Positions 43,100 through 54,301 are shown, numbered from the stretch's first letter. The stretch is DNA of 64,000 bases from an uncultured Paracoccaceae bacterium (GCA_947487205.1 CANKVU010000006.1:1-64000), one strand, 5' to 3'. Notes: generated by a model not told the origin, from the letters alone. Numbers and translations are program-made.

Positions 43100-44892
43100 T
43101 CCGCACCCCGCTCCGCCCGCTCGCCCGCATCCTGGAGGCGCGCGCCAAGGGAGAGAACCCCGAGGCGATCGAGCGCGAGAACCTGCGCCTACGGCGCGAA
43201 CAGGGGCGGGACCGCGCCCGCCGCCGGGCCGAGGGGCGGCTTCTGCTGCTGGCCGCCTCGTTCCTCATAGCCTTTGCCGTGGTGGGGGGGCGGATGGGCC
43301 TTCTTGCGGCCTCCGCCCCCGAGGAGCCGAATGTCGAGCTTGCCGGCCAGGCGATCGCCGCACAGCGCGCCGACATCACCGACCGCAACGGACGCATCCT
43401 GGCCACGAACCTGTCGACCTATGCGCTCTATGCCCAGCCGCCGCACATGGTGGACAAGGCCGGCGCCGCCAAGAAGCTCGCGCGGATCTTTCCCGACCTC
43501 GACGAAGAGCGGCTGCTGAGGGACTTCACCGGCAAGCGCAAGTTCCTCTGGATCAAGAAGAAGGTCTCCCCCGAACAGCGCCAGGCCGTTCACGACATGG
43601 GCGAGCCCGGCCTTCTTTTCGGTCCGCGGGAGATGCGTCTCTATCCCAACGGGCATCTGGCCGCGCATGTCCTTGGGGGGGCGAGTTTCGGCCGCGAGGG
43701 CGTGCGCTCGGCCGAACTGATCGGGGTCGCGGGGATCGAAAAAGCGATGGATGCCGAGTTGCGCGACCCCGCGCGTGCCGGCGCGCCGCTGGTGCTGAGC
43801 CTCGACACCAGCGTCCAGAGCACGATGCGCGAAGTGCTGTGGGGCGGCATGCGGCTGATGAACGCGAAGGGCGCCGCGGGCATCCTGATGGACGTGCATA
43901 CCGGCGAGATCGTGTCCATGGTCTCGTTGCCCGATTTCGACCCCAACGACCGTCCGGTCGCGCCCAGCTCGGGCGATGCCGCCGACAGCCCGATCTTCAA
44001 TCGGGCGGTGCAGGGGGTCTATGAATTGGGCTCCACGTTCAAGATCTTCGCCGTGGCCCAGGCGATGGAACTGGGCCTCGTGACGCCATCCACGCTCGTC
44101 GATGCGGATGCGCCGCTGAAATGGGGCCGGTACACGATCCGCGAGTTCGAGCACAAGAATTACGGCCCGCTGCTGTCGGCAACCGACGTCATCGTCAAGA
44201 GCTCCAATGTCGGGACCGCGAACATCGCCCTGCAGATCGGCGGGGCCCGGCAGAAGGACTTCCTGTCGAAGTTCGGCGTCTTCGAGCCGACCCCGGTGGA
44301 GCTGGTCGAGGCACCCTACGCCAAGCCGCTGGTGCCGCCGAAATGGTCCGATATCGTGACCATCACCGCCTCCTACGGACATGGCTTCTCCGCTTCTCCA
44401 CTGCACCTGGCGACGGCCTACGCGTCGCTTCTGAACGGGGGCACGAAGGTGACGCCCACGCTTTTGAAACGCGACGAGGTGGCCCCAGGCCCCCGTCTCG
44501 TCCGTCCCGAGGTCAGCCGGGATGCGGCCCAGATGCTGCGGCAGGTGGTCCTGCGCGGGACGGCCAGCTTCGGCGCCGTGCCGGGCTACGAGGTGGGCGG
44601 CAAGACGGGAACCGCGAATAAGCCGCTGAAGACCGGTCGTGGCTATCACAACGACAAGAACATCAACACGTTCGCCAGCGTCTTCCCGGCCTCCGACCCG
44701 CGCTACGTGCTGGTCGTATCGCTCGACGAGGCCAGCGACAACAGCGGGCCCGAGCCGCGGCGCACCGCCGGGTGGACCGCGGTTCCCGTCGCCGCCGAGG
44801 TGATCCGGCGGACCGCGCCGCTTCTCGGGCTGGCGCCCGCGATTGAACCCGTCGACCCATCCACGCTAACACTGACCTCGACCTCGAACTGA
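43096..44892 (+). CDS. ftsI: septal transpeptidase FtsI (PBP3)
   Basis: A 598-residue class B penicillin-binding protein that cross-links septal peptidoglycan. A cytoplasmic N-terminus rich in Arg precedes one membrane helix (LLLLAASFLIAFAVVGG, about 50-66). The periplasmic pedestal domain starts with ADITDRNGRILATNL. The transpeptidase motifs are GSTFK (active Ser), SSN and KTGT. Its ATG overlaps the ftsL stop as ATGA, and murE follows after 13 bases. Confidence 0.95.
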   Translation: MIRTPLRPLARILEARAKGENPEAIERENLRLRREQGRDRARRRAEGRLLLLAASFLIAFAVVGGRMGLLAASAPEEPNVELAGQAIAAQRADITDRNGRILATNLSTYALYAQPPHMVDKAGAAKKLARIFPDLDEERLLRDFTGKRKFLWIKKKVSPEQRQAVHDMGEPGLLFGPREMRLYPNGHLAAHVLGGASFGREGVRSAELIGVAGIEKAMDAELRDPARAGAPLVLSLDTSVQSTMREVLWGGMRLMNAKGAAGILMDVHTGEIVSMVSLPDFDPNDRPVAPSSGDAADSPIFNRAVQGVYELGSTFKIFAVAQAMELGLVTPSTLVDADAPLKWGRYTIREFEHKNYGPLLSATDVIVKSSNVGTANIALQIGGARQKDFLSKFGVFEPTPVELVEAPYAKPLVPPKWSDIVTITASYGHGFSASPLHLATAYASLLNGGTKVTPTLLKRDEVAPGPRLVRPEVSRDAAQMLRQVVLRGTASFGAVPGYEVGGKTGTANKPLKTGRGYHNDKNINTFASVFPASDPRYVLVVSLDEASDNSGPEPRRTAGWTAVPVAAEVIRRTAPLLGLAPAIEPVDPSTLTLTSTSN

Positions 44893-44905
44893 GGGGCACA
44901 GGGGC

Positions 44906-46390
44906 ATGGATACGACGACACGAACGCTGGCGGGACTGGGCCTGACCGCGCAAGGCGGCGCCGAGGCGCGCATCACCGGCCTGAGCGTGGACAGCCGCGA
45001 CACCCGGCCCGGTCATCTGTTTGCCGCGCTGCACGGCTCCCGCATCCACGGGGCCGAGTTCATCCCGGCGGCGCTGGAAGCGGGGGCGGCCGCGATCCTG
45101 ACCGATCGGGACGGTGCGCGCCGGGCCGCCGATGCGCTCGCGCGGACCAGCGCCGCCCTCGTCGTCGCCGAGGAGCCGCGGCAGGCCTTGGCCTTCGCCG
45201 CGGCGCTGTGGTTCACGGAGGCGCCGGGAACGGCGGTCGCGGTGACGGGGACGAACGGCAAGACATCGGTCGCGACCTTCACCCGCCAGATCTGGCAGGC
45301 CATGGGCGACGCCGCGATCAACCTCGGCACCACCGGCGTCGAGGGGGATTGGGAGGCGGCCCTGCACCATACCACGCCGGACCCGATCACGCTCCACCGG
45401 ACCCTCGCGGAGGCCTCCCGCGCGGGGATCACCCATGCGGCGATGGAGGCCTCTTCCCACGGGCTCGACCAGTACAGGCTCGACGGGGTGGACCTTCAGG
45501 CGGCCGCGTTCACGAACCTCACCCAGGACCACCTCGACTACCACGCGAATTTCGAGGCGTATTTCGCGGCCAAGGCGGGCCTTTTCCGTCGCGTCCTGCC
45601 CGAGGACGGCACGGCTGTGGTGAACGTGGAGGACGCGCACGGCGACGACATCGTGGCCATCGCCCAGGGGCGGGGCCAGGACGTCCTGACGGTCGGGCGG
45701 CGGCCGGATGCGGCGCTACGGATCGTGGGCCAGAGATTCGACGCCACGGGCCAGGATCTGCGCTTTTCCTGGAACGGCTCGGCCCGGCAGGTCCGGCTGG
45801 GCCTGATCGGCGGATTCCAGGCCGAGAACGTGCTCCTCTCCGTCGGCCTGGCAATCGCCTGCGGGGCCGAGCCTGCGCAGGTCTTCGCCGCGTTGCCGCA
45901 CCTGTCTACCGTGCGCGGCCGGATGCAGCTCGTGGCGACGCGCGGGACGGGGGCGGCGGTCTTCGTCGATTATGCCCATACGCCCGCCGCGCTCGAGACG
46001 GCGCTGGCCGCGCTCCGGCCGCATGTGCTGGGGCGGCTCATCGTCGTCTACGGCGCCGGCGGCGACCGCGACCGCGGCAAGCGCCCGCTGATGGGGCACG
46101 CGGCCCGGAACCATGCGGACCTGCGGATCGTGACCGACGACAATCCCCGGACAGAGGATCCCGCGGCGATCCGGAGGGCGATCCTGGAGGCCGACCCGGA
46201 GGCGATCGAGGTCGGCGACCGGGCCGAGGCGATCCTGCGCGGCGTCGATGCGCTGGAGGAGGGGGATGCGCTCCTCGTCGCGGGCAAGGGGCACGAATCA
46301 GGCCAAATCGTGGGCGACACGGTCTATCCCTTCGACGATGCCGAGCAGGCGAGCCTGGCGGTGGCGGCCCTCGACGGCCGCGTCGCATGA
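44906..46390 (+). CDS. murE: UDP-MurNAc-tripeptide synthetase MurE
   Basis: A 494-residue cytoplasmic ligase that adds the third stem-peptide residue. Walker-type P-loop VTGTNGKTS, and the DNPR motif (TDDNPRTEDP) that selects meso-diaminopimelate, are visible. Its stop overlaps the murF start as ATGA. Length and domain order match the family. Confidence 0.95.
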   Translation: MDTTTRTLAGLGLTAQGGAEARITGLSVDSRDTRPGHLFAALHGSRIHGAEFIPAALEAGAAAILTDRDGARRAADALARTSAALVVAEEPRQALAFAAALWFTEAPGTAVAVTGTNGKTSVATFTRQIWQAMGDAAINLGTTGVEGDWEAALHHTTPDPITLHRTLAEASRAGITHAAMEASSHGLDQYRLDGVDLQAAAFTNLTQDHLDYHANFEAYFAAKAGLFRRVLPEDGTAVVNVEDAHGDDIVAIAQGRGQDVLTVGRRPDAALRIVGQRFDATGQDLRFSWNGSARQVRLGLIGGFQAENVLLSVGLAIACGAEPAQVFAALPHLSTVRGRMQLVATRGTGAAVFVDYAHTPAALETALAALRPHVLGRLIVVYGAGGDRDRGKRPLMGHAARNHADLRIVTDDNPRTEDPAAIRRAILEADPEAIEVGDRAEAILRGVDALEEGDALLVAGKGHESGQIVGDTVYPFDDAEQASLAVAALDGRVA

Positions 46391-47805
46391 GCCTGTGGAG
46401 CGCGACCGACGCCGCGCGCGCCACCGGCGGGCGTGCGACGCGGGCTTGGCAGGCCGACGGCGTCTCGATCGATACCCGGACCATCCGGCCGGGTGACCTG
46501 TTCGTCGCACTGACCGCCGCGCGCGACGGCCACGATTTCGTGCCCCGGGCGCTGGAACGTGGCGCCGCTGCCGCGCTGGTTTCCCGCGTCCCCGACGGTG
46601 TGGCGAGCGATGCCCCCCTGCTCGTGGTCGCGGACGTGCAGGCCGCGCTCGAGGATCTTGGCCGGGCCGCGCGCGCGCGCATGACCGGACGGGTCCTGGC
46701 CATCACCGGCTCCGTCGGCAAGACCACCGCCAAGGAAATGGCGCGCGTCGCCTTCGGCGCGCAGATGGACGTTCACGCCGCAGAGGCGAGCTATAACAAC
46801 CATTGGGGCGTGCCGCTCACCCTCGCCCGCTGCGCGCCCGACGCCGATCTGGCCGTCATCGAGATCGGCATGAGCAATCCCGGCGAGATCGCGCCGCTGG
46901 CTCGCATCGTCCAACCCCACGCCGCCATCGTCACCACCGTGGGGCCGGCGCACCTGGCTGCCTTCGGAAGTCTGGAGGCCATCGCGCGCGAAAAGGCGGC
47001 GATCTTTGTCGGGCTGACCGCGAACGGGACCGCGATCCTGAACGCCGACCTCGCGGTGACACCGATCCTGCGGGAGGCCGCCCGCGGGCGCACGGCCCTG
47101 ACCTTCGGCGAGAGCGCGGAGGCGGATCTGCGGATCCTCGACGTGCAGTTGCACGACGACACGACCGTCGTGCGTGCAAGTGAGCGGGGCCAGGCGATCC
47201 TGTTCCGCATCGGCGGGGTGGGGCGCCACCTGGCGATGAACGCCGCTGCCGTGATCGCGGCCTCGGGCCCGCTCGGGGCCGATCCGGACGTGACCGCGCA
47301 GGCCCTGTCCGGGTGGTCGCCCCCCGCGGGTCGGGGCACCCGCGAACGGATCGTTCTCGACCCGGTGGAGGATCGCGCGCTCGACTTGATCGACGACGCC
47401 TTCAACGCCAATCCCGCGTCGATGGCGGCGGCGCTGGATCGGCTCGCGGCGGCGCGGCCCGGTGCGGGTGGACGCCGGGTGGCGGTGCTCGGCGACATGC
47501 TGGAACTGGGGGCGGACGAGATCGCGCTTCACGCAGCGCTGGCGCAGCATCCGGCGATGGAGGCGATCGACACCGTGCACGCCGCCGGGCCCCGCATCCG
47601 CGCCGCATTCGACGCGTTGCCGGCCACCCGGCGCGGGGAATGGCGCCCCGAGGCCGAGGAGCTTGCCGCCGAGATCCGCCATCTGGTCCATCCCGGGGAC
47701 GTGGTGATGGTCAAGGGGTCCAAGAGCGCCCGCACCGCGCGGGTCGTTGACGCCATCCGCGATCTGGGCCATCGCGAGCGGGAACCCGCCCTTAAGGACA
47801 CCTGA
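46387..47805 (+). CDS. murF: UDP-MurNAc-pentapeptide synthetase MurF
   Basis: A 472-residue ligase that adds D-Ala-D-Ala. Motifs: ITGSVGKTTAKEM (P-loop), EIGMSNPGEI, DDAFNANPASM and GDMLELG. It is coupled to murE by ATGA overlap, and mraY starts three bases after its stop. Confidence 0.95.
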   Translation: MSLWSATDAARATGGRATRAWQADGVSIDTRTIRPGDLFVALTAARDGHDFVPRALERGAAAALVSRVPDGVASDAPLLVVADVQAALEDLGRAARARMTGRVLAITGSVGKTTAKEMARVAFGAQMDVHAAEASYNNHWGVPLTLARCAPDADLAVIEIGMSNPGEIAPLARIVQPHAAIVTTVGPAHLAAFGSLEAIAREKAAIFVGLTANGTAILNADLAVTPILREAARGRTALTFGESAEADLRILDVQLHDDTTVVRASERGQAILFRIGGVGRHLAMNAAAVIAASGPLGADPDVTAQALSGWSPPAGRGTRERIVLDPVEDRALDLIDDAFNANPASMAAALDRLAAARPGAGGRRVAVLGDMLELGADEIALHAALAQHPAMEAIDTVHAAGPRIRAAFDALPATRRGEWRPEAEELAAEIRHLVHPGDVVMVKGSKSARTARVVDAIRDLGHREREPALKDT

Positions 47806-47808
47806 GAG

Positions 47809-48894
47809 ATGCTCTACTGGCTGACCGGTCTGTCGGACGGGGGAGGGGTGTTCAACCTCTTCCAGTACATCACCTTCCGGTCGGGCATGGCCTTCTTCAC
47901 GGCGCTGATCTTCGGCTTCGTCTTTGGTCAGCCGTTGATCAACCTGTTGCGCCGGCGGCAGCGCTACGGGCAGCCGATCCGGCTCGACGGCCCGGAAAGC
48001 CACCTCAAGACGAAGGCGGGCACGCCGACGATGGGGGGCGTGCTGATCCTGGGGGCGCTCATCGTGTCGACCCTGCTTTGGGGACGGCTCGACAACCCCT
48101 ACATCTGGATGCTGCTGTTCGTGACCGGCTCCTTCGGATGGATCGGGTTCATGGACGATTACGCGAAGATCACCAGGAACACCCATGCCGGGCTTTCGGG
48201 AAAGGTGCGGCTGGGACTGGGCTTCGCGATCGCGGCCGTGGCGGCGGCCTGGGCCACGTGGTTCCATCCCGCGGAGCTGTCCAACCAGCTGGCCTTCCCG
48301 GTGTTCAAGAACGTGCTCGTCAATCTCGGATACGTCTTCGTGCCCTTCGCCATGCTGGTGATCGTCGGGGCGGCCAACGCGGTGAACCTGACCGACGGGC
48401 TCGACGGGCTCGCCATCATGCCGGTGATGATCGCCGGCGCCACGCTCGGCATCATCGCCTACACGGTCGGGCGGACCGATTTCACCACCTATCTCGACGT
48501 GCATTACGTACCGGGCACCGGAGAGATCCTGATCTTCACCTCGGCGCTGATCGGCGGCGGGCTGGGTTTCCTGTGGTACAACGCCCCCCCTGCGGCCGTC
48601 TTCATGGGGGATACCGGGAGCCTCGCCCTGGGGGGCGCGCTCGGGGCGATCGCGGTGGCGATCAAGCACGAACTGGTGCTCGGCATCGTCGGCGGCCTCT
48701 TCGTGGCCGAGGCCCTGTCGGTGATCGTGCAGGTCATGTACTTCAAGCGCACGGGCAAGCGCGTCTTCCTGATGGCGCCGATCCACCACCATTTCGAGAA
48801 ACGGGGCTGGGCCGAGCCGCAGATCGTCATCCGGTTCTGGATCATCTCGCTGATCCTGGCGCTGATCGGCCTCGCCACCCTGAAGCTTCGCTGA
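47809..48894 (+). CDS. mraY: phospho-MurNAc-pentapeptide translocase MraY
   Basis: A 361-residue polytopic enzyme that makes lipid I from undecaprenyl phosphate. Ten membrane helices are predicted. The catalytic signatures [24 protein letters not shown] and HHHFEKRGW are all present. It lies three bases after murF and 51 bases before murD. Confidence 0.95.
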   Translation: MLYWLTGLSDGGGVFNLFQYITFRSGMAFFTALIFGFVFGQPLINLLRRRQRYGQPIRLDGPESHLKTKAGTPTMGGVLILGALIVSTLLWGRLDNPYIWMLLFVTGSFGWIGFMDDYAKITRNTHAGLSGKVRLGLGFAIAAVAAAWATWFHPAELSNQLAFPVFKNVLVNLGYVFVPFAMLVIVGAANAVNLTDGLDGLAIMPVMIAGATLGIIAYTVGRTDFTTYLDVHYVPGTGEILIFTSALIGGGLGFLWYNAPPAAVFMGDTGSLALGGALGAIAVAIKHELVLGIVGGLFVAEALSVIVQVMYFKRTGKRVFLMAPIHHHFEKRGWAEPQIVIRFWIISLILALIGLATLKLR

Positions 48895-48945
48895 GATCGG
48901 GCCCGTGATGCGGATTTTGGAACGCAGAGACGACGCGGTGCGGCC

Positions 48946-50331
48946 ATGATCCCCGTGTCCGGAGTGGGGGGGCGCCGCGTCGCGGTGCTGGGGCTGGGCC
49001 GTTCGGGCCTCTCGGCCGCGCGGGCGATCCGCGCGGGCGGCGGGACGCCCCTGTGCTGGGACGACGGCGCCGAGGGGCGCGGCCGGGCCGAGGCCGAGGG
49101 GTTCGACCTGTGCGATCTGACGCGCGCCGACGCCTTCACGGGGGTCGAGAGCCTGATCGTGTCGCCCGGCATCCCGCACCTCTATCCCCGGCCGCACCAG
49201 GTCGTGGCCGCGGCGCTGGCCGCAGGCGTGCCGGTGGACAACGATATCGGCCTCTTCTTCCGCTCGGCCGGAGCGGCGTCCGACACGCCACCTAAGGTGA
49301 TCGCCGTCACCGGGTCGAACGGAAAGTCGACCACGGCGGCGCTCGTCTACCACGTTCTGGCCGAGGCCGGCCGGTCGGTGCAGCTGGCGGGCAATATCGG
49401 GCGCGGCGTCCTCGATCTTGACCCGCCGGACGAGGGCGACGTGGTCGTGCTGGAACTGTCGTCCTACCAGATCGAACTGGCGCGGGCGCTGACGCCGGAC
49501 GTGGCGGTCTTCACCAATCTCAGCCCCGACCACCTCGACCGGCACGGCGGCATGGGCGGGTATTTCGCGGCGAAGCGGCGGCTGTTCGCCGAGGGGGGGC
49601 CGGATCGCGCCGTGATCGGCGTCGACGAGCCCGAGGGACGGTTCCTTGCGAACCAGATGATGGAGGGGATGGGCGACGATCGCGTCATCCGGATTTCGGT
49701 CGACCGGCGCCTGCCGGGGCCCGGCTGGTCCGTGGTGGCCCGCAAGGGGTTCCTGGCGGAATGGCGCAAGGCGCGCCAGGTCGGCGCGATCGACCTGCGG
49801 TCGATCGGGGGATTGCCGGGAGCGCACAACCACCAGAATGCCTGCGCGGCCTATGCCGCCGCCCGGTCGCTGGGCCTCGCACCGCGTGCCATCGAGGCCG
49901 CGTTCCACAGTTTCGCGGGCCTGCCGCACCGTTCGCAACTGGTGGCGGAGCGTCGCGGCGTGCGGTTCGTGAACGATTCGAAGGCCACGAACGTCGATTC
50001 GGCCGCCAAGGCGCTGCAGGCCTTCGAGCGAGTTCGCTGGATCGCCGGGGGGCTCGGCAAGGAGGGTGGCGTGGCATCTCTGGAGCCGCATCTGGGCGCG
50101 GTGGCCAAGGCGTACCTGATCGGCCATTCGGCGCGCGATTTCGCGGTCCAGCTGACGAGCGTTCCCGTGGAGATCTGCGACACGATGGATGTGGCCGTCG
50201 CCCGGGCCGCGGCCGAAGCGGAGCCCGGCGAGGTCGTGCTTCTGGCCCCGGCCGCCGCCTCTTTCGACCAATACCCGGATTTCGAGCGCCGGGGCGAACA
50301 TTTCGTCCGCCTCGTGGAGGCGCTGTCCTGA
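48946..50331 (+). CDS. murD: UDP-MurNAc-alanine D-glutamate ligase MurD
   Basis: A 461-residue cytoplasmic ligase adding D-Glu to UDP-MurNAc-L-Ala. It has the N-terminal Rossmann motif [12 protein letters not shown], the P-loop [14 protein letters not shown], and SYQIELA, followed by [13 protein letters not shown]. It is the last gene of the cluster seen here: the next gene is on the opposite strand, whereas ftsW normally follows in relatives. Confidence 0.95.
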   Translation: MIPVSGVGGRRVAVLGLGRSGLSAARAIRAGGGTPLCWDDGAEGRGRAEAEGFDLCDLTRADAFTGVESLIVSPGIPHLYPRPHQVVAAALAAGVPVDNDIGLFFRSAGAASDTPPKVIAVTGSNGKSTTAALVYHVLAEAGRSVQLAGNIGRGVLDLDPPDEGDVVVLELSSYQIELARALTPDVAVFTNLSPDHLDRHGGMGGYFAAKRRLFAEGGPDRAVIGVDEPEGRFLANQMMEGMGDDRVIRISVDRRLPGPGWSVVARKGFLAEWRKARQVGAIDLRSIGGLPGAHNHQNACAAYAAARSLGLAPRAIEAAFHSFAGLPHRSQLVAERRGVRFVNDSKATNVDSAAKALQAFERVRWIAGGLGKEGGVASLEPHLGAVAKAYLIGHSARDFAVQLTSVPVEICDTMDVAVARAAAEAEPGEVVLLAPAAASFDQYPDFERRGEHFVRLVEALS

Positions 50332-50362
50332 CGGGACCGCCCGCGCGGTGATCTTCGCCGTG

Positions 50363-52750
50363 CTATCGCTTGCGCGGTTTGGCGCGCAGGGTCGGGTCGG
50401 CGGACCCCGGATCCTCGGGCCAGGGATGGCGGGGGTATCTGGCCCGCATGTCCTTGGCGACATCGGCATAGCTTCCGGCCCAGAAGCCGGGCAGGTCCAT
50501 CGTCACCTGGACGGGCCGCCCGGCCGGCGATAGCAGCGTCAGTTTCAGCGGTCGTCCGGCGACCACAGGATGGGTGTCCATTCCGAACAGCTCCTGCACC
50601 CGGACCGCCACCTCGGGCGCCTCGCCGCCGTAATCGATCGGGATGTCGCGCTGCAGGGGCGTGGTCAGCCGCGCCGGCGCCTCCCGGTCGAGGCGGTGCA
50701 TGTCGTCGAAGGACAACCGCGCGCGCAGCGGCGGAAGCAGGTCGAACGCCTTCCAGTCCGCGACGGTCGTGACGCCGCCGAGAAAAGGGAGCAGCCACGC
50801 CTCCGCCTCGGCCAGCAACGCCGCCTCGGACGTGTCGAAGAGATCGAGGAGCGCCACCCGCGACAGGAAGCGCCGCGCCGCGCCGGCCGGGAACAGTCCC
50901 AACTCCCGCACCCCGTCGAGCATCGCGCGTGCCACGCGATCCGCGGGCGCGTCGGTCCAGGGGCGATCGTCGAGCGCGATGGCACCGAACCGCTCCTGCC
51001 GGCGGGCCAGCACGCGCCCCTCCCGGCGCGACCAGCGACAGACATCGACCCAACCGATGGAGGCGTGGTGCACCTCGCGCAGCCCTGCCTCGGGAAGGGC
51101 GATCGCCTGGCGGATCGTGGCGTCGCGGGGATGGCCGTCCGTGTCGGTCACGACGATCAGCCGTTGGTCGGCCAGCCCGTCACCATCGGGCATTCGGGCG
51201 CCCTTGCCCCCCGACAGCAGGTATCGCGGCGCCGTGCCCCGCCGGCGCAGCCCGATCCGGTCTGGATAGGCGAGCGCGGCATGCTGGGCGGGTGACAGGT
51301 CCACGTCCGGGCCGGCCATCCGCCGCAGGCGCCCCGCCTCGGAGCGGATTCGCGACACCGCCGCCCTGGCCAGGCCGAATTCCTCCGGCGCCGCGAGTGC
51401 CCGTAGGCGCAGCGTCAGGTCGGCGCCGCGGTCGCGCAGGATGTCGCGGTCCGAAAGCAGGGCGGCCAATCCTGCGGCCGGCCCACCCGCCTGGACCAGC
51501 ATGTGGGCCAAGCGCGGATGCAGCGGCATGGACGCCAGCGCCCGGCCGTGATCGGTGATGGTCCCGTTCCTCAGCGCCCCGAGGCCGTGCAGCAATTCAC
51601 GCGCCTCGGCCAGCGCGCCTTCGGGGGGCGGGGTCAGGAAGGGCAGGGCGCGTCCTTCGGGATCGCCCCAAAGCGCCAGGTCGAGCGCCAGGCCCGCCAG
51701 GTCGGCCACCGCGATCTCGGGCGGCGGCTGTCCCGGAAGCGCCCCGTCTTCGCCCCGGGTCCAAAGCTTCCAGGCGATGCCGGCGGCGACCCGCCCCGCG
51801 CGGCCGGCTCGCTGTGCCGCCTCGGCCCGGCTGACGCGTTCGGTGTGCAACCGCGTCATTCCCGACCCTGGGTCGAAGCGGGCGCGACGGGCACGACCGC
51901 CGTCGACCACCACGCGGACATCTTCGATGGTCAGTGAGGTCTCCGCGATCGATGTGGCCAGGACCACCTTTCGCGCAGCCGAGGCGCCGATCGCGGCCCT
52001 CTGACGGGCGAAGGGCAACGCGCCATAGAGCGGATGGACCTCCATGCCGGGCAGGTCCAGCCGCGCCATGACGCGCCGAATTTCCCCCTCGCCGGGGAGG
52101 AAGGCCAGAACGCCACCTTCCTCCTCCTCGACGGCACGAGCGACGAGCGCCGCCATGGCCTCCTCGAACCGCTGGCCCGCGGGCGGGGGGCGGTCGAGCC
52201 ATCGCGTCGCGACCGGATATGCCCGCCCCGCGCTCGTCACCACCGGGGCATCGTGGAGGAGCGCCGCGACCGGGCCGGCATCCAGCGTCGCCGACATGAC
52301 CACGATCGCGAGGTCCGCGCGCAGCGCCTGGCGGACCTCCCAGACCAGCGCCAGGCCCAGGTCGGCGTTCAGGGACCGTTCGTGAAACTCGTCGAAGATC
52401 ACGCAGCCGATGTCGGCGAGTTCGGGATCGCGCTGGATCCGGCGCGTCAGGATTCCCTCGGTCACGACCTCGATCCGCGTCGCGTCCGACACCTTGCGCT
52501 CGCCCCTGACGGCATAGCCCACGGTCCGGCCGACCGGCTCGCCCAGTGTTTCGGCCATCCGCTCGGCTGCGGCGCGGGCGGCCAGGCGCCGCGGCTCCAG
52601 CATCACGATCCGTCCAGGCACGTCGCCGAGGAGCGCCAAGGGAATGCGGGTCGTCTTGCCCGCCCCGGGCGGGGCTTGCAGCACGACCCGGCCGACCCCG
52701 GCGATCGCGGCGCGCACCTCTTCCAGAACCTCGTCGATGGGCAGATCCAT
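50363..52750 (-). CDS. hrpB: ATP-dependent helicase HrpB
   Basis: A 795-residue DEAH/RHA-type helicase. Motifs: APPGAGKTTRIP near 28-39, the box FDEFHERS (DEFH variant usual for HrpB), VVMSATLDAG, and QRAGRAGRVAAG. The C-terminal HrpB domain ends with LPGFWAGSYADVAKDMR. Its function is poorly known; RNA helicase activity is assumed. AGGAACAG lies before the ATG at 52750. It converges on murD with 31 bases between the stops. Confidence 0.9.
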   Translation of the reverse strand: MDLPIDEVLEEVRAAIAGVGRVVLQAPPGAGKTTRIPLALLGDVPGRIVMLEPRRLAARAAAERMAETLGEPVGRTVGYAVRGERKVSDATRIEVVTEGILTRRIQRDPELADIGCVIFDEFHERSLNADLGLALVWEVRQALRADLAIVVMSATLDAGPVAALLHDAPVVTSAGRAYPVATRWLDRPPPAGQRFEEAMAALVARAVEEEEGGVLAFLPGEGEIRRVMARLDLPGMEVHPLYGALPFARQRAAIGASAARKVVLATSIAETSLTIEDVRVVVDGGRARRARFDPGSGMTRLHTERVSRAEAAQRAGRAGRVAAGIAWKLWTRGEDGALPGQPPPEIAVADLAGLALDLALWGDPEGRALPFLTPPPEGALAEARELLHGLGALRNGTITDHGRALASMPLHPRLAHMLVQAGGPAAGLAALLSDRDILRDRGADLTLRLRALAAPEEFGLARAAVSRIRSEAGRLRRMAGPDVDLSPAQHAALAYPDRIGLRRRGTAPRYLLSGGKGARMPDGDGLADQRLIVVTDTDGHPRDATIRQAIALPEAGLREVHHASIGWVDVCRWSRREGRVLARRQERFGAIALDDRPWTDAPADRVARAMLDGVRELGLFPAGAARRFLSRVALLDLFDTSEAALLAEAEAWLLPFLGGVTTVADWKAFDLLPPLRARLSFDDMHRLDREAPARLTTPLQRDIPIDYGGEAPEVAVRVQELFGMDTHPVVAGRPLKLTLLSPAGRPVQVTMDLPGFWAGSYADVAKDMRARYPRHPWPEDPGSADPTLRAKPRKR

Positions 52751-52870
52751 GCCTGTTCCTAACCCTCCCGCGGCCGGATGCCCACCGCCGCCTCCACCGG
52801 CTGGCTCCCCGCCGCCGTTGGATCGCCTCGCACTGGACAAGGGTCCCGGGGCGCGGCCATATCCCGGGGC

Positions 52871-53884
52871 ATGGACCTGGATACTCTTTCCGACCGCCTC
52901 CGCCGGGGGGACCGCCGCGCGCTCTCCCGCGCGATCACGCTCGTCGAATCGAGCCGCGACGACCATCGCCGCGATGCTGCCGCCCTGCTGGAGCGGATCG
53001 CCGACCCCGACCGGCAGGCCATGCGGATCGGCCTGTCGGGCACGCCGGGCGTGGGCAAATCCACCTTCATCGAGGCGTTCGGCAAGATGTTGACCGGGCA
53101 GGGGCACAGGGTGGCGGTGCTCGCGGTCGATCCGTCATCCGCCCGATCGGGCGGCTCGATCCTGGGTGACAAGACCCGGATGCCGCATCTCGCGCGGGAT
53201 CCGTCCGCCTTCATCCGGCCCTCTCCCAGCCAGACCGAGCTTGGCGGCGTGGCGCGCCGCACCCGCGAGGCGATCGCCCTGTGCGAAGCCGCCGGCTTCG
53301 ACGTGGTGCTGGTGGAAACGGTCGGGGTGGGCCAGTCCGAGACCCTCGTGGCCCGCATGACCGACCTGTTCGTCCTGCTTCTGGCGCCCGGGGGCGGGGA
53401 CGAATTGCAGGGCGTGAAGCGCGGTATCATGGAAATCGCCGACCTGATCCTGATCAACAAGGCCGACGGGGCCATGCGGCGCCAAGCCGAATCGACCCGG
53501 GCCGATTATGCCGGCGCCCTCCGCCTGCTGCGGCGCCGGCAGGGGGATCCGGACGGCTTTCCCAAGGCCCTTGCCGTCTCGGCGGTGGATGGCGTCGGAC
53601 TCGACCTGGCGTGGGCCGAGATGCGCGGCCTCGCCGATCATCGCCGCGCGACCGGCCATTGGGACCGCACCCGCGCCGCGCAGAACCGCCACTGGTTCGA
53701 GGAGGCGGTGCGCCACGGCCTCATGCGCCATCTCGCCGGCGACCCCGCGACCCGGGACCGCATGGCCGCGCTGGGGGAGGCGGTGGCCCACGGCCGGGCC
53801 GCGCCCTCCGCCGCCGCGGAAGAAATGCTGGGCCGGTTGCTGGGGACGAAGGCGGAGGGGCCCGAAAACCCGGAGGGGGGATGA
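52871..53884 (+). CDS. meaB: methylmalonyl-CoA mutase-associated GTPase MeaB
   Basis: A 337-residue G3E-type GTPase that protects and loads B12-dependent methylmalonyl-CoA mutase. P-loop [11 protein letters not shown], Mg/switch region [29 protein letters not shown] and NKAD are present. No mutase gene is next to it. The ATG at 52871 begins the conserved region; in-frame sequence upstream looks non-coding. It is divergent from hrpB. Confidence 0.85.
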   Translation: MDLDTLSDRLRRGDRRALSRAITLVESSRDDHRRDAAALLERIADPDRQAMRIGLSGTPGVGKSTFIEAFGKMLTGQGHRVAVLAVDPSSARSGGSILGDKTRMPHLARDPSAFIRPSPSQTELGGVARRTREAIALCEAAGFDVVLVETVGVGQSETLVARMTDLFVLLLAPGGGDELQGVKRGIMEIADLILINKADGAMRRQAESTRADYAGALRLLRRRQGDPDGFPKALAVSAVDGVGLDLAWAEMRGLADHRRATGHWDRTRAAQNRHWFEEAVRHGLMRHLAGDPATRDRMAALGEAVAHGRAAPSAAAEEMLGRLLGTKAEGPENPEGG

Positions 53885-53989
53885 CCGCTTGCGGGTTGAC
53901 GCGCCCCGGGCGATCCCCTAATGGACCGCGACCCGAACCCATTCCGTCCGTGCGCCCCGGGCCCGGACCCGCAATACGAGGACGATTCC

Positions 53990-54277
53990 ATGTCGCGCGT
54001 CTGCGAACTGACCGGCAAGGGCCCCGCCGTGGGCAACAACGTGAGCCACGCCAACAACAAGACGAAGCGTCGCTTCCTGCCCAACCTCAACGATGTGACG
54101 CTGATGTCGGAGACGCTGGGCCGGACGGTGAAGCTGAAAATCTCGTCGTCCGCGCTGCGGACCGTCGATCACCGCGGCGGTCTTGACGGTTTCCTCGACC
54201 GCGCGAAGGATGTCGATCTGTCGGCGCGGGCGCTGAAGATCAAGAAGGACATCGCGAAGGCCCGCGCCTCCGCCTGA
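53990..54277 (+). CDS. rpmB: 50S ribosomal protein L28
   Basis: A 95-residue basic ribosomal protein. The L28 signature [20 protein letters not shown] begins the chain, with [11 protein letters not shown] next. GAGG lies about eight bases before the ATG. The alphaproteobacterial long form with the C-terminal [18 protein letters not shown] is seen. A terminator follows 25 bases after the stop. Confidence 0.95.
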   Translation: MSRVCELTGKGPAVGNNVSHANNKTKRRFLPNLNDVTLMSETLGRTVKLKISSSALRTVDHRGGLDGFLDRAKDVDLSARALKIKKDIAKARASA

Positions 54278-54301
54278 TCGCCTTTGCGCGTCGCGTTCCA
54301 G

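Noticed and set aside
46324-50469. 1381-codon open frame antisense to murF, mraY and murD
   Set aside because: The sense strand encodes three unmistakable enzymes; the antisense product is compositionally odd and has no motif.
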